Program-made: the position numbers and the translations under genes
Shown here: positions 11,188 through 22,158 of the stretch, piece after piece
Layout of the letters: the number at the start of each line of letters is the position of its first letter
How positions within the stretch are numbered: the stretch's first letter is position 1
Source of the DNA: Hyaloperonospora brassicae
Taxonomy: Eukaryota > Oomycota > Peronosporomycetes > Peronosporales > Peronosporaceae
Assembly (NCBI GenBank): GCA_947650285.1
Contig: CANTFL010000144.1
Location: 186,001-250,000 of the forward strand
Length of the DNA: 64,000 nt
Direction: 5' to 3'
The notes under the pieces: model-generated
What the model saw: the letters and a program-made list of their open reading frames with translations, nothing else
Databases searched by the model: none
What the model was told of the DNA's origin: nothing

Positions 11188-11848
11188 TCAATGCCAGGTC
11201 GACGACACATGTCGCTGCTCCTCGATCGCTTGTCCTATTTGGCAGTTCTGTCGCCCATCCTTCGAGCACAAGATTCATTTGGTTGAAGTGCACCTGATCA
11301 TCACCAGTTCCATCCGACCGCAAAGAAGCACATGTCCCAGCTACAAACCGTTTCGGACCTCTCTGCCCGAACCGATCGGGCGACAAAGTCAGCCGCTGGA
11401 TCGCAATCGCTTTGGCCGCTATCGGACGCCCCACCGGCGCCACTCGTTGCGCTCGGCAGAAGCCTTTCAGCCCCTCGCGCAGAGTCAAAGCAGTTTACAC
11501 GCACAGAGCTTTGGCCGCCCGCAAACGAAGCGATTGCGATGGGAACTCGCACTCGAATGCGATTTGTTTGACTCGGACGGGCAGACCAGAGCCGCTCGGG
11601 TGGACAGGCGGGCGCGGCCGTCGAGTCGCACAGCCTGCGCCGTGATCACACACAGCGTAACGTCTGCTTTCGACCGGCACTTCTGGTCCGCGCAAAGCCC
11701 CACCGAGCGGAGAGTCGAGTCGAGTCGTGCTTTGGTGTTTGTTGCCGCCTTCCGTCATTGTCGGACTTGCAGCCTCCCAGCACAAGCCGTGTTCAAGCTG
11801 CGTCCAAGTCCCTTTCGCCACACCCGACGACGTGCGCTCTCTCGTTCA
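11188..11848. promoter_or_regulatory. 5' region of the glycoside hydrolase gene
   Basis: This stretch stays open in the hydrolase frame but holds no in-frame ATG before 11849, and its translation is basic and low in hydrophobic pattern, so it is best read as 5' leader and promoter. The sequence ccgtcattgtc near 11752 is a possible oomycete-type initiator about 100 bases before the ATG. No splice site could be assigned. Confidence 0.35.
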
Positions 11849-14344
11849 ATGTGGACACGTTGGATCGCTGCTTGCAGCTTGGCAGCGCTCGGCGCAACGG
11901 CTGAGGTGACTGTATCTGGACGTCCTGTTGCAGCAACAGCAGCAGCTGCTGCATTGACCAGCAGTGATGACTCCATTGACGCCCGAGCTCAAGCCATTGT
12001 GGACAGTTTCTCGGCAATGGACGTGATCGGAGAGATGACCCAAGTCGACATCAGCACGGTCATGAACTCCGCGAACAACACGCTGGACGAGGACAAAGTT
12101 CGCGCCCACGCTAAACTGCACATCGGGTCGTACCTCAACTCGTACTTCTCCGAGCGCAGGGGCAACGGCACTGGCTGGTCCGTCACGGAATTCCGTGCAC
12201 TGGTCGCGCGTATCCAGGAGATCACCATGGAGGAGAACGGTGGGCACCCGATCCTCTACGGCCTCGATTCCGTGCACGGAGCGAACTACGTCGGAGGAGC
12301 CGTTATCTTCCCGCAGCAGATCAACATGGGCGCGAGTTTCAACCCCAAGTTAGTGTACCAAGCAGGACAAATCACGGCCCGCGACACGGAAGCTGCTGGC
12401 ATCCCGTGGATCTTTGCACCGATTCTAGAGGTCTCGTACAATCCGTTGTGGGCCCGCACGTTTGAGACGTTCAGCGAGGATCCCTACGTGGTCTCTGTCA
12501 TGGGCGACGCTCTTGTGCGGGGTCTGCAGAGCTATGAACAGACCGCGGCCTGCATAAAACACTTTATCGCGTACTCCAAGACCACGAGGGGTCACGATCG
12601 CGAAGACGCCAGCTTGTCTGACTTTGAACTTCTCAACCACTACATGCCGCCGTTCAAAGCCGCTATTGACGCTGGTGCCATGACGATGATGGAGAACTAC
12701 GTCTCGATCAATGGTGAACCGGTTGTGGCGAGCTCTCGCATTTTGAACGACCTGCTTCGCTCCGACCTCGGGTTCGACGGTCTGCTTGTTACGGATTGGG
12801 CTGAGATCAACAATCTCAAGGACTGGCATCGCGTTGCGCAAACCCAAGAGGACGCCGTGGCCTTGTCACTGACGCATACGTCGATTGACATGAGCATGGT
12901 ACCCACCGACACGAAGTTCATCGACCACGCAAAGAAGATGCTGGAGAAGCACCCGGAACAAGAAGCTCGGCTGCGGGAGTCCGCCAAGCGTATCGTGAAG
13001 ACAAAGTTGAAGCTGGGGTTGTACAAGAACCCGGTCCCTGGTGAGCAGTACGTCTCCATGGTGGGTAACGACGACGACGTGCACGCTGCTCTGACAATGG
13101 CTCGCGAATCGATCGTGCTCCTGAAGAATGCTAACGACGTTCTGCCGCTGTCCAAGAAAGCGTCCGTCTTCCTCACGGGCCACTCTGCTGACAACGTCGG
13201 CTACCAATGTGGCGGGTGGAGCAGATCATGGCAAGGATACTCGGGCAATGAGCTGTTTCCCCACGGCATCAGCGTTCGCCAGGGCTTTGAAGACTTGGTC
13301 GGTAACGACTCCTTTACGTACTTCAACGGACTGCTCGCGGACGGCAACATCTCGGACGCGGACTTGGCGAAGGCTGTCGAGCATGCCAGCAAGCACGAGT
13401 ACACGGTTGCTGTCATTGGTGAAGCCAATTACGCTGAAAAGCCAGGCGACATCGATGACTTGGCGCTGCCTGCAGGCCAGGTGAGGTACATCGAGGCTCT
13501 GAGTAGGACCAAGACCAAGGTGATCGTCGTGTTGTTTGAAGGCCGCCCTCGACTGCTTGGTTCGATCCCGGACAACGCGGTAGCCATAATTGACGGCTTG
13601 CTGCCCTGCGAGCTCGGTGGCCAGGCAATGGCTGAGATTATCTACGGTGTGGTGAACCCGAGTGGTCGACTGCCGCTCACGTACCCGAAGGACCAAGCAA
13701 ACATTGCCATTCCATACAACCACCTCGTCACCACTCGCTGTGCGAGCGACAACTGCCGGATGGAATTTGAGTTCGGCGCGGGTCTCAGCTACACGCAGTT
13801 CAATTACTCGGGTCTGAGCCTGGACACGACGCGCCTGACGAGTGCGTCCGCAACTGTCACTGCGAAGGTGACCGTTGCGAACACGGGCAATCGTGCCGGC
13901 AATGAGACGGTGATGTTGTTCGTGATCCAGCCGTACCGCTCGATCTCGGTGCCGGAGATGAAGCTGCTGAAGAAATTCACGAAGATTGAGCTGCAGGCTG
14001 GCGAGTCGGCGGACGTCTCGTTCAAGCTGACCATCGACGACTTGAGCGTGTATGACCCGCAGATCGGTAAAGGCTTGAAGCGCGTGTTCGAGGACAGCGA
14101 CTATGTCGTGGCCATCAAGCCGGACACGTGGTGCGACGTGTACAACAACATCACAAACCCGTTGTGTGCCGAGTTCAGCATTGACACCAGGGGTGGCGAC
14201 GGCCCAGCGCTGGTTGACACCGACGAGGTTGAAGACACAACGCAGCTTGACATCGATGGTGATGATGATGAAGACCCAGCGCGGGTTAGCGCCAGTGGTG
14301 ACGAAAGTAACCCGCTCGTTGACGTCGGCGTGACGCTTAGGTAG
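11849..14344 (+). CDS. Secreted glycoside hydrolase family 3 (beta-glucosidase type)
   Basis: Single-exon gene of 831 residues. The start at 11849 gives a signal peptide (MWTRWIAACSLAALGATA). The family 3 N-terminal barrel follows: ILYGLDSVHGANYV, the substrate-binding Lys-His pair at residues about 237-238 (CIKHFIAYS), and the nucleophile motif GFDGLLVTDWAE with Asp at about 316. The second domain (ESIVLLKNANDVLPL to GRLPLTYP) and a fibronectin-III-like domain (VANTGNRAGNETVMLFV) complete the usual three-domain layout. The last ~45 residues form an acidic tail (DIDGDDDEDPARV) outside the family core. Family members release terminal glucose from beta-glucans, cellobiose or plant glucosides; substrate cannot be told here. 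Likely extracellular or wall-associated. Confidence 0.93.
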   Translation: MWTRWIAACSLAALGATAEVTVSGRPVAATAAAAALTSSDDSIDARAQAIVDSFSAMDVIGEMTQVDISTVMNSANNTLDEDKVRAHAKLHIGSYLNSYFSERRGNGTGWSVTEFRALVARIQEITMEENGGHPILYGLDSVHGANYVGGAVIFPQQINMGASFNPKLVYQAGQITARDTEAAGIPWIFAPILEVSYNPLWARTFETFSEDPYVVSVMGDALVRGLQSYEQTAACIKHFIAYSKTTRGHDREDASLSDFELLNHYMPPFKAAIDAGAMTMMENYVSINGEPVVASSRILNDLLRSDLGFDGLLVTDWAEINNLKDWHRVAQTQEDAVALSLTHTSIDMSMVPTDTKFIDHAKKMLEKHPEQEARLRESAKRIVKTKLKLGLYKNPVPGEQYVSMVGNDDDVHAALTMARESIVLLKNANDVLPLSKKASVFLTGHSADNVGYQCGGWSRSWQGYSGNELFPHGISVRQGFEDLVGNDSFTYFNGLLADGNISDADLAKAVEHASKHEYTVAVIGEANYAEKPGDIDDLALPAGQVRYIEALSRTKTKVIVVLFEGRPRLLGSIPDNAVAIIDGLLPCELGGQAMAEIIYGVVNPSGRLPLTYPKDQANIAIPYNHLVTTRCASDNCRMEFEFGAGLSYTQFNYSGLSLDTTRLTSASATVTAKVTVANTGNRAGNETVMLFVIQPYRSISVPEMKLLKKFTKIELQAGESADVSFKLTIDDLSVYDPQIGKGLKRVFEDSDYVVAIKPDTWCDVYNNITNPLCAEFSIDTRGGDGPALVDTDEVEDTTQLDIDGDDDEDPARVSASGDESNPLVDVGVTLR

Positions 14345-14906
14345 CTCGTCTCCTACAATTTCAAGACCAAGATCAACACTTCGTGAATGCACATCTCGCC
14401 TTTTTTGCACTTCCCTTTGTGTTTACCGTCTTTGCTTCATCCAGTTATGCTTTCTAGTTGCCAAGAAACGTCAGTCCTGGAACACACGTCGTGCTTTGCT
14501 CCCTATTTGTCATGGTTTGTACTGCTTGTCGTGCAACAACCACTGCGAATCAGGAAGCTTCGTGGAACACAGCTGGGCATTTCCTAGTCATGGACGACGT
14601 GACGATCGACAGCTGCTACGCCAAGTTGAGTCGTGCAATCGATAGACACGTCTCCATTGGTACTGAGAACATTCATTTACGATACGTCGTCAACAGGGGT
14701 CAACAACACATAGAGCGTGTTCGTCAACTACAGCATAGACACTTAGCTATTGTACTACTGCGTTCCTGTCGGGGATGTCGTATTCAACAACGCGCGCGCT
14801 GCAAACACACATGTGCTCGTGGAAATCGACCATGCGTGGTGAGAAAGACTATTCCCACGAAGGCGGGCTACAATGGGCAGCAATGGACGATGCGTGGCGA
14901 ATGAGA
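14345..14906. other. Intergenic region between convergent genes
   Basis: Lies between the hydrolase stop (14342-14344) and the stop of the M96-like gene (14907-14909). A plus frame from 14458 is open for 148 codons but its composition does not look coding. It must hold the two 3' ends; no clear terminator motif seen. Confidence 0.4.
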
Positions 14907-16722
14907 CTATACAGATTGGTCCATGAGGACGTTCTCAATAAGCTCCTGGCTGGCTGTGATGTTGCCCGCCACCGTTCCCAACATAAAGTCTGTCAGCGCA
15001 CGTACAGCCGCGGAATCGTAGACAGTATGATCTTCCTTTTCTGGCGATACCAATGAGCACAGCTGTAAGAGTGAAAACTCACGGTTCGGCGTGGACACCT
15101 TCGCCTTTTTGGTGAGGGCGTACCCTTGGTGCCGGAACCCGAGACCCTTGACGCACTTGTCGTCAAACTCGAGCGGCACGACGCTCGCTACCCAGATCAC
15201 GATCTCGCGGTCTTCTTCGACGTATCGTCGCAGAACCTGCTTTGCGTGGAAATCTGCGCGTGCGCTGTCTGCAAAAAACTCCTTTGCAAAGTCCTCAATA
15301 ATCGTTTCCGGTGTGTCTGGTGTTGCCAAGTGCTGCTCGAACAAACAAGCAAACAAAGCAAGCAAAGCAAGCAAAGCAAGCAAACAAGCAAACCAAGCAA
15401 ACAAACAAACGAACAAACCATAGTCAGTGTGACCACAAGCCACCATCGACATCAAAGCAGAATCTACTCATACCTTTGCCACTTTTCCTTCATACATGTT
15501 ACCACGATGTTTCTCAGCTCCCTTGAAATGATTCCACACAGCTTGTGCCGTTGCGCGCATGCCAAAAGGCATCACTTTGCTCGCATAAATGTCAAGGTAC
15601 ATGCCACCACTTCCTTCGCGCATTCGAGCGTCGCGATACGTGGTCTCCATGTTCGCCATGCCATTAGTAGCAAACACATCGTCTACTTCTTTGTACGCTC
15701 TATCCAAATGCTTCAGCAAGTCCTCAAAATCACTCACGTCCGCACGGAAATCAAACGTGCGGCCTTGTGAATATTTGGACTTTTTCGTTTGCGATAAGTT
15801 CAAGCACTCGGTCACCTGACACACCGGAGCAACAACAAACACACACACACTCCTCGATCAGCACCCGCTCGTACTCACCACACCCACACCCACACCCGCG
15901 AGCGCGCTCCTCTCTCTCCCTCAACACACTGCATCGCACCTGCTGCTTTGCTCGCTTTTGCAGTAAACTCTCAAGACCTTTGGCCATTTTTATCTGATGC
16001 TCCAGAATCAGCTTGAGCCGAACGTTCTCGCGCTCGGCCTTCTCCCTCCGCCGGCGCTGACGACAGGCCACGTCCTTCCACACTGTTGGTATCTGCACTG
16101 CCGGGTCGTACACTGATACGGTCGACGCAGGAACTGCTTCCTGTTTGGGAACCCGTCGTTTCTCGCCATTGTAGCGAAGAGCTCTCGTCTGCTGCGCTCG
16201 CGGGTGGAGCCGCAAGGCTTTCAGCTCCAGCTCCAGCTGCGCCACCTTCTCCCGGAGGAACGCGAGCTCAATCTTCCGCTCGTTCCGCGCTCGATTCGGG
16301 TCGCCCCTTGTCACGGGCTTCTTGGGTCCGCTCGACGGCGTCTGCGGGTTGCGTCGTGCGCGACCCATTCCGGACTTTAGTTTTTGCCCTGGACTTGACG
16401 GACTGAGGTTCTGACGCCGCGCACACGGGTCGTTCGACAGCTCGTAGCCTGTGCTCGACAACAGTGGTAGTGTATCGCTGCGCGGCACGTCCAGCGGGGC
16501 TCGGGGGCTCGGCAAAGGCGAAGTCAGAGGCGTCACACTGGGCGACAAGAGCTCAATGTCGTCGACGATAGCGGACGCGAGCGTCGACGAGAGTGCGGGC
16601 GGAGCGGCGCCACTGGTAGCAGCCGACGTCGTGAACAGCGACGTGTCGATAGAGTACTGTTCGACGAACGACAGCGCGGCTTCGAACGCGCGGACGGCGT
16701 CGTCGTCTTCGAGGAAGGCCAT
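14907..16722 (-). CDS. M96/START-like coiled-coil protein (oomycete family)
   Basis: Proposed exons 16722-15940, 15815-15474 and 15332-14907 join in phase 0 to give 516 residues; introns are 124 and 141 nt. Start MAFLEDDDAVRAFEAAL is preferred over an in-frame ATG 20 codons upstream that adds a proline tract. Residues about 130-260 form a basic, bZIP-like coiled coil (RNERKIELAFLREKVAQLEL) followed by WKDVACRQRRRREKAERENV. The C-terminal ~250 residues (DVSDFEDLLKHLDRAYKEVD, MPFGMRATAQAVWNHF, ALTDFMLGTVAGNITASQEL) match my recollection of the START-like half of proteins annotated as M96 mating-specific in Phytophthora. The fold suggests lipid or ligand sensing joined to a coiled coil; the actual role is unknown. 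Confidence 0.75.
15341..15419. repeat. AAGC/AAAC low-complexity tract inside an intron
   Basis: Short units such as caaagcaag and caaacaag repeat across this stretch, which falls wholly inside the proposed second intron (15333-15473) of the M96-like gene. On the transcribed strand it is T-rich, so it acts as an expanded polypyrimidine tract before the acceptor. Confidence 0.8.
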
Positions 16723-17029
16723 CGACGTCGGCGGAGGTGGCGGCGGCGGCGGTCGCACTTTGTGTGGCCGTACACAAAACACGGATTATCAGAGATTAGA
16801 GGGAACGCGGTGTTGAAGTGGGGCGAGACAGTTACGTGTCACGTGGACAAGCGCCTGAGGACGAACTGGGGCCAGAGAGGCAGACAGCAGTTAGTTAGAA
16901 GAGTGCGACAGCGTACGGTTTGCTCGCGCACACACAGAGACGGGCGAGCACGCGAAACTATATTCTGAGTTGTTTGTTGTTGTTGTTGTTGTTCATGTCG
17001 TTGCTGCGGTTGAAGGGGGGGGAGGAAGT
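16723..17029. promoter_or_regulatory. 5' flank of the M96-like gene
   Basis: Upstream of the proposed start. It includes a proline-encoding GGC/GGT run just 5' of the ATG and a (GTT)n trinucleotide repeat at about 16972-16993. No core promoter motif could be fixed. Confidence 0.35.
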
Positions 17030-20000
17030 TCAGGCTGTCTGATCACGACTTGGCACGTGCGGACCAGCGCCATTCCGTGGACAGCCCGTGAGAAAGAAAG
17101 CAGATTCAGTGACTGAGCAGCACTGCTCTCTCGCAAAAGCCGGTGATGCGCGGATACGGCCGCTTGAGATTCTCACCACGTCGATGCAAAGCGTGGCAAG
17201 TGCATTTACTGTCGCCGAGAACTGCTTGACATGAGCGCCTTTGTCCCTTATGATAGCCCTCGACACTTTCCGACTGCCTCGTCGTGCATCCCCAATTCTT
17301 GCCAGCTGGCAATACCATCTGCCCGTCTCGATGTGCTCGTGCATCAGCGCACAGCGACCAGACAAAGTCGCATCCATGACGTATAGAGCAACGGCCATTC
17401 TCCATGTCTCCCTCCAGCGGTTTTCGCGGTGCTCCTGCTCTGGTCTGACGTACTTCAACCAAAGCAGCTGCTTCACCAGCTGTTCGCACCGAAACACGCT
17501 CCACATTCATTGAACAATGGACAGCTGAAGAGCACCGCAAGGAAACCCCTCATGCAGCATCTTTGATTGCTCGGCGTAAATTACTTTCGTGTAGGCCGAT
17601 ACGACGGCACCTGCGAATGTGGCATACAACAAAACGACCTTAGCCGTTTTGTACTTCGAATCTGCTCAACCGTTAGCGCCTGCATCGCGCATAATGTTTT
17701 GGATGTAGAGCTTATCGTCGCTATCACAAGCGGCCCGTACTCACGACATCGCCAAAACCGTCTAGCGAAGTCACGCCAATTGAAAAGGTTACTATGACCG
17801 CCCTGACTCGACAATAGTTGATCACGCACGTGCATTGGCTGTACTTTATTGACCCGCGTTTTCACGAAGTTGTAGATCGTCGATTCTCGTCTCTGGATGA
17901 AAGAGGATCGAAAGCAGCTATCAAGTGCAACATTTCTATGATACACACGTACATCTTGCGCTCGACTTCATCGCATCTCCTGCATTTGGCGCGCTTTTGC
18001 AGGCGCCCTACCGATTGCGCAAAGCCTACCGGGGCTTTGTACGCCCGCTGTGCTTGGTATCTACCATGACGTTGCGAGCATCGTGTTATGTACGTAGCAC
18101 ACCGGATGGCCAATTGTTTCCATGTCGATAGGATGTGGTCATTTGCCAGTATCATATATTTCGACCGACCACGTACTGAGTTCGATCGATGTGTACTACA
18201 CATGGCGGAGTCGAGCTATTCGTCCAGCTTGGTCATGTGAGGAACGTTGTCAGTCCACTGCAGGGCTCTTCTACCTTATGCCTCATTGTGTCGACCTTGC
18301 GACTGCGAACTTTCGACGAGCAAGAGCTCCTGTCAGCGTTTTTCTTTACATCGACTAGCGCTTTGTCGCCGACGGCACTGTTGTTGTATCGATCGATGCA
18401 GCACCCAGTGTAATGCTAAAAGGAGAGCTTGGAAGTTTTGTGTGTACTCAAGGAGTCGCAATGAGTGCCCAGTAGCCGCAAGAAGTGTCCTGCATATCGA
18501 GACGTAACCTTTCCAACGAACCGAGGCTGTAGATGGGTCCTGTATGGCTTTTGCATCGTATGAGCACCCTACTTATTCGCTGATGCAGTTGACGCTTGTA
18601 CATATCTGAGAATGCAGGTTATCTATCATCTAACGATTGGACGCTGAGGCCGTTACGCAGCTCTTGTTGCGAAACACTTTGTGCAGCTTGGTAGTGAAAA
18701 TACCCGGTGCATATAGCGCTTCGATAACGACGATATGTCTCCTTCACACGCGGTGGCTGCCCGTTTGCAAGTTCAAAACATGGCTCAACGATATGCGATA
18801 ACTCGCGAACGGACAGGCACGTGCCTAAGTCATTTGGAACAAGCAGAGGCAGAGTGGGCGTAGGCCGCCGTCATTGTGTTTATTCTGTTACGTTGCCTAC
18901 GCAGAAACGTAGTCTACGAACCGCGACCAGTTCTGTTCTCATGACAGCGAGACAGTCTCGTGAGTCAGTGCCTTGATCAAAATGTGCTCGGGGCCGAAGA
19001 ATCGAGTTGGATCCAGCTTCGTTCGCCGTGTTTCGTGTCATCAGTTGCCACGATCGTGGTATACTACGTCATGTGACCAGGCTGTGACCAGGCTGTGACT
19101 TGGGTTTTGTCGTCGACTCTGACAGGCTTATCGACGTTGTTCGTGACTTTGTTAGCCGTCCGGTAGACCAACATGTGCTGAAAAGCACGACATTGTCTCG
19201 CCATGTCGCTTTCGCATCCAAGAAAAGGAGTCGACGAGCGATATAGAGCAGCCACCTTGTCCAACCAGTCTCTGGAGTGACAGATAAGTGAGCATTTTGC
19301 TCAGCATTGAGCAGTAGCACCATTGCGGACCGTTTTACGATCTCGGATCGCGAAGCACATAGCAGAGCTGAATATGAGGACTCAGGCCGTCAGATGTTCG
19401 ACGATACATGATTTCCTTCGTACCATCCATGATCAGGCACGCAGAGTAAACCATTGAAAAGATACAGAGTGAATAACGAGGTTTTGTCAAAACTCCAAGC
19501 GTTTGTGTCACCGGATTCGACTCCAAAAACGCCGCGTTATGATCAACAAAGCAATTCCGTGTTCGACGTCGATACCTATGCTTGCATCGTGAATGATACG
19601 TTCTGCAGTCCTACGTCATTTCACCAGCCATCGCTGTAAAAGTGTCCACTTGTTAGACGATGGAGGTTCGCAGCGCACCAATGTTCGCGTCTTCGACTGG
19701 ACGCGTCTTCGACTGGACGCGTCTTCGACTGGACGCGTCATCGACTGGACGCGCCTTCGACTGCAACAACTCGTCGATGACTTGATCTCCCGACAACGTG
19801 GCTTCAGCAATGGGTTTGTCACAACCTACGTCCTCCAGAAATCCCAACACATCCGCGCTTAGCGTTTGTGCCGATCGCGAGCTTTGCAGGCCAGTCGCAT
19901 GGACATATCGAAGAGAGCTCAATGTGCAGCGTAAACGTGTCCCGGTCATTAACACGGCCATCTGAAACTCGGACGCTGGACACGCAATTGACCGCTTTCT

Positions 20001-20440
20001 CCACGAACTCCTTTACAGTGTAATGAAACTTATTTCCCCCTCCACGAACTCCTTTTCCACAGTGGCACGATGCTCAACGTATGCAGTTGTTGCTTACTGA
20101 TGAGCGGTGCTGACCTACGCGCACATAGCTTGCTCGTTGAGTACCCGATCATATCGAAGTGTGCATACCGTGCGATTGGGAATAGATTGCGTACGAGGAA
20201 GAGCATGTGTCGAATCTACAGTAACCAGCCGTCGTCGCCACTGCCTCAGTAAGCACGTTCGAGCCCCCACCGAATTGCTCGGGAGGTTGCGTACGATCAG
20301 TTTCCTTATTGTGCAGTCTAAGATGTCAATTTTCCCCCAAAAACCCCCCAAAAAAATAGCGGTTCACGCAGCATCTCTACATTCTCCACACCTGTCCCCC
20401 AACGTGCCAAGCTACCGCAGCTGACGGTTGGCTCGAGGGG
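17030..20440. other. Poorly coding stretch with possible minus-strand gene remnants
   Basis: No gene can be supported with confidence. Several minus-strand pieces read like protein but shift frame: 17506-17150 (QLLWLKYVRPEQEHREN, RWYCQLARIGDARRGS), 17820-17640 (WRDFARRFWRCREYGPLVIA), 19264-19064 (DKVAALYRSSTPFLGCESD) and 20004-19850 (VEKAVNCVSSVRVSDGRVND). They may be parts of one or two decayed genes. The minisatellite at 19687-19766 lies between two of them. Confidence 0.3.
19687..19766. repeat. 16-base minisatellite, five units
   Basis: Five adjoining 16-base units of gcgtcttcgactggac: the first three are identical, the fourth has one change (tca for tct) and the fifth three. The unit is not a multiple of three, so reading frame cycles through it. 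Confidence 0.95.
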
Positions 20441-20885
20441 TGGTCAATTGGACGCGTCCCCCGTGCATGCATCCATGCAGTCGAGACGAGCATCGCAGCC
20501 AAAGGTCCGAGACGTGCTTGTCGTACGTGATCAAGAGAGCTCAGCCCGCCTGCCGGTATCTGCTGAATCTTTGCGTACAAGTCCCAAGCACTGCCACTTG
20601 TGTACTTACAGCAAACACGAGACAGCCGACGCAAGTTACTCCCACAGCAAAGCGTACAGTACCCCATCACCCCCCGCCCGCCCACTTCCTATGCACAATA
20701 ACTCGCCTCGATCCCAATTCCATTGGGTCACTTGCCCACCTTTCGAGAAAATTCCATCGTCAATGACCCAGTGCGGCGTCACCGCAACCAAACAGATTGG
20801 GTCAGTGCGTCCACTCGGTAGCTACGGCCCACACGCCCCAACAGCAAATACAGTACCAGGCGCTCGCTCTCTCGACGGCGCCGCA
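20441..20885. promoter_or_regulatory. Upstream region of the MYND/Aha1 gene
   Basis: The plus frame of the downstream gene stays open back to about 20448 with two further in-frame ATGs, but the translation is low in hydrophobic pattern and unlike a domain. I read it as promoter and 5' leader with the true start at 20886, although a longer N-terminus cannot be excluded. Confidence 0.35.
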
Positions 20886-22158
20886 ATGGACGCAAAGGCG
20901 TGTGGGCCCACCCCCACGTCCCCCACGAGCGCCGCAGTGGACGCCAACTCGTTCGGCCACCACACGCGCCGCGTCACAGGCGACGCGAACGACTACTCGC
21001 GATTCAACGGCATTGGCGCCGACTCGGACGACGACACTGACGTTGAACCGTCGGCCGCCGAGTCAGCCGCCGCCGCCGCACAGAGAACGGCGCGCACGTG
21101 CCGCAACTGCCGCAAGAGCGGCGCCCGACTCACGTGCAGCGTGTGCAGGAAGGCCGTGTACTGTGCGCGGCAGTGCCAGGCGAGCGACTGGCCGTTCCAC
21201 AAGCGCATCTGCCAGCGCCCGAAGACAGCGGAGCAGCAGACGGCGGCAGCTCCGGTCAAGACATCTGCTGCTGCTGCTGCATCGACAGTCGGGAGCCGTC
21301 GAGCAAAAGGGCAGAGCAGTGGCTCGACAGTTGTGGTGGCCGAAGAGCCCGACCTGCCGGCCCAAGTGCGGGGCTACACGAACGGCGTGCCGTACTTCCA
21401 TCGGGAGTTGTCCGAGGAAGAGGCGAAGCTGATTGGCGACATTACGCCGCAGAAGATTGAGGCAAAGCCCGTGGCGACGGTGGATGGAGACAAGAGCCAG
21501 GCGGTAGTCGTGTGTGGGTGTGCGTGTGGGTGTGTGGGTGTGGAGGTGCTGATGCAACGGGTGATGTGTGCGGTGATGGTGGTGTGGGACTATTGCAGGG
21601 GCCGTCGTCGTCGTTGTCGTCGACGCAACGTGGGGGATCCGTGTGGAACAGCGCAGGGACATTTGAAGAGCGTGTGGTGACCAAGTGGGCCGAGAACAAG
21701 TGGACCGAGCTTTTTGCAGGCGTGACGTACGTGGAAGGCAGTATGCAGGCGACATTGAAGGCACCGGAGAACCTCACTGGGGACGCGAGTATCTGTGTAG
21801 TGCGGGGCAAGAAGCGGTATCTGTTTGACTTTACTTTCAAGCTACCCTTTGAGGTCTCGGTCAGCGGTAGCGGCACTTGCATGGGGTCGTATACAATGAA
21901 CGACATCTCGAACGACGAAGACTATGAGGTACGACAGAACGTGTCCGATGATTCCACATGTGCTGCGTTTGTAAGTTGAGTTTGTGCTGCTGCTTTGTGA
22001 TGCGATTCTTCCAGATATCTTGCGCGTTGACTACAAAGCTCAGCCAAGTCAACGAGCAAAGCGCTGTGCAAGCGTTTGTCGCAAAGGCTAACAGCGGCCT
22101 ACAAAAGGAGCTGTTACGGCTCATTGGTGTGTTTGTGAACGACTTCCAACAACAGTGA
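20886..22158 (+). CDS. MYND zinc finger fused to Aha1-type domain
   Basis: Proposed exons 20886-21503, 21599-21928 and 22015-22158, all phase 0, give 363 residues; introns are 95 nt (very GT-rich) and 86 nt. After a low-complexity Asp/Ala-rich N-terminus, residues about 72-109 form a MYND finger (CRNCRKSGARLTCSVCRKAV then YCARQCQASDW and HKRIC). The C-terminal half resembles the N-terminal domain of Aha1, the activator of the Hsp90 ATPase: VWNSAGTFEERVVTKWAENK, VRGKKRYLFDFTFKLPFEV, YTMNDISNDEDYE and a final helix ELLRLIGVFVNDFQQQ. MYND fingers bind proline-containing peptides, so the protein may link Hsp90 control to a partner. The Aha1 call is from motif recall; cytosolic location is inferred. 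Confidence 0.78.

Noticed and set aside
10953..11210. Minus frame encoding a long Cys-Leu-Ser-Val repeat
   Set aside because: It is only a translation of the GACA microsatellite.
11279..11848. Frame of the glycoside hydrolase extends 190 codons upstream of the chosen start
   Set aside because: It has no in-frame ATG and no protein-like pattern, and the ATG at 11849 begins a good signal peptide.
14458..14904. Plus-strand open frame of 148 codons
   Set aside because: Lies between two convergent 3' ends, shows no domain or amphipathic pattern, and overlaps the M96-like terminator region.
15065..15090. A 20-base GTGAGT...TTACAG segment on the minus strand that looks like a tiny intron in the M96-like gene
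   Set aside because: Too short to splice, not a multiple of three, and reading straight through keeps the conserved C-terminus in frame.
19687..19766. Repeat array that might suggest a CRISPR-like structure
   Set aside because: Units are directly adjacent with no spacers, in a eukaryotic setting; it is a minisatellite.
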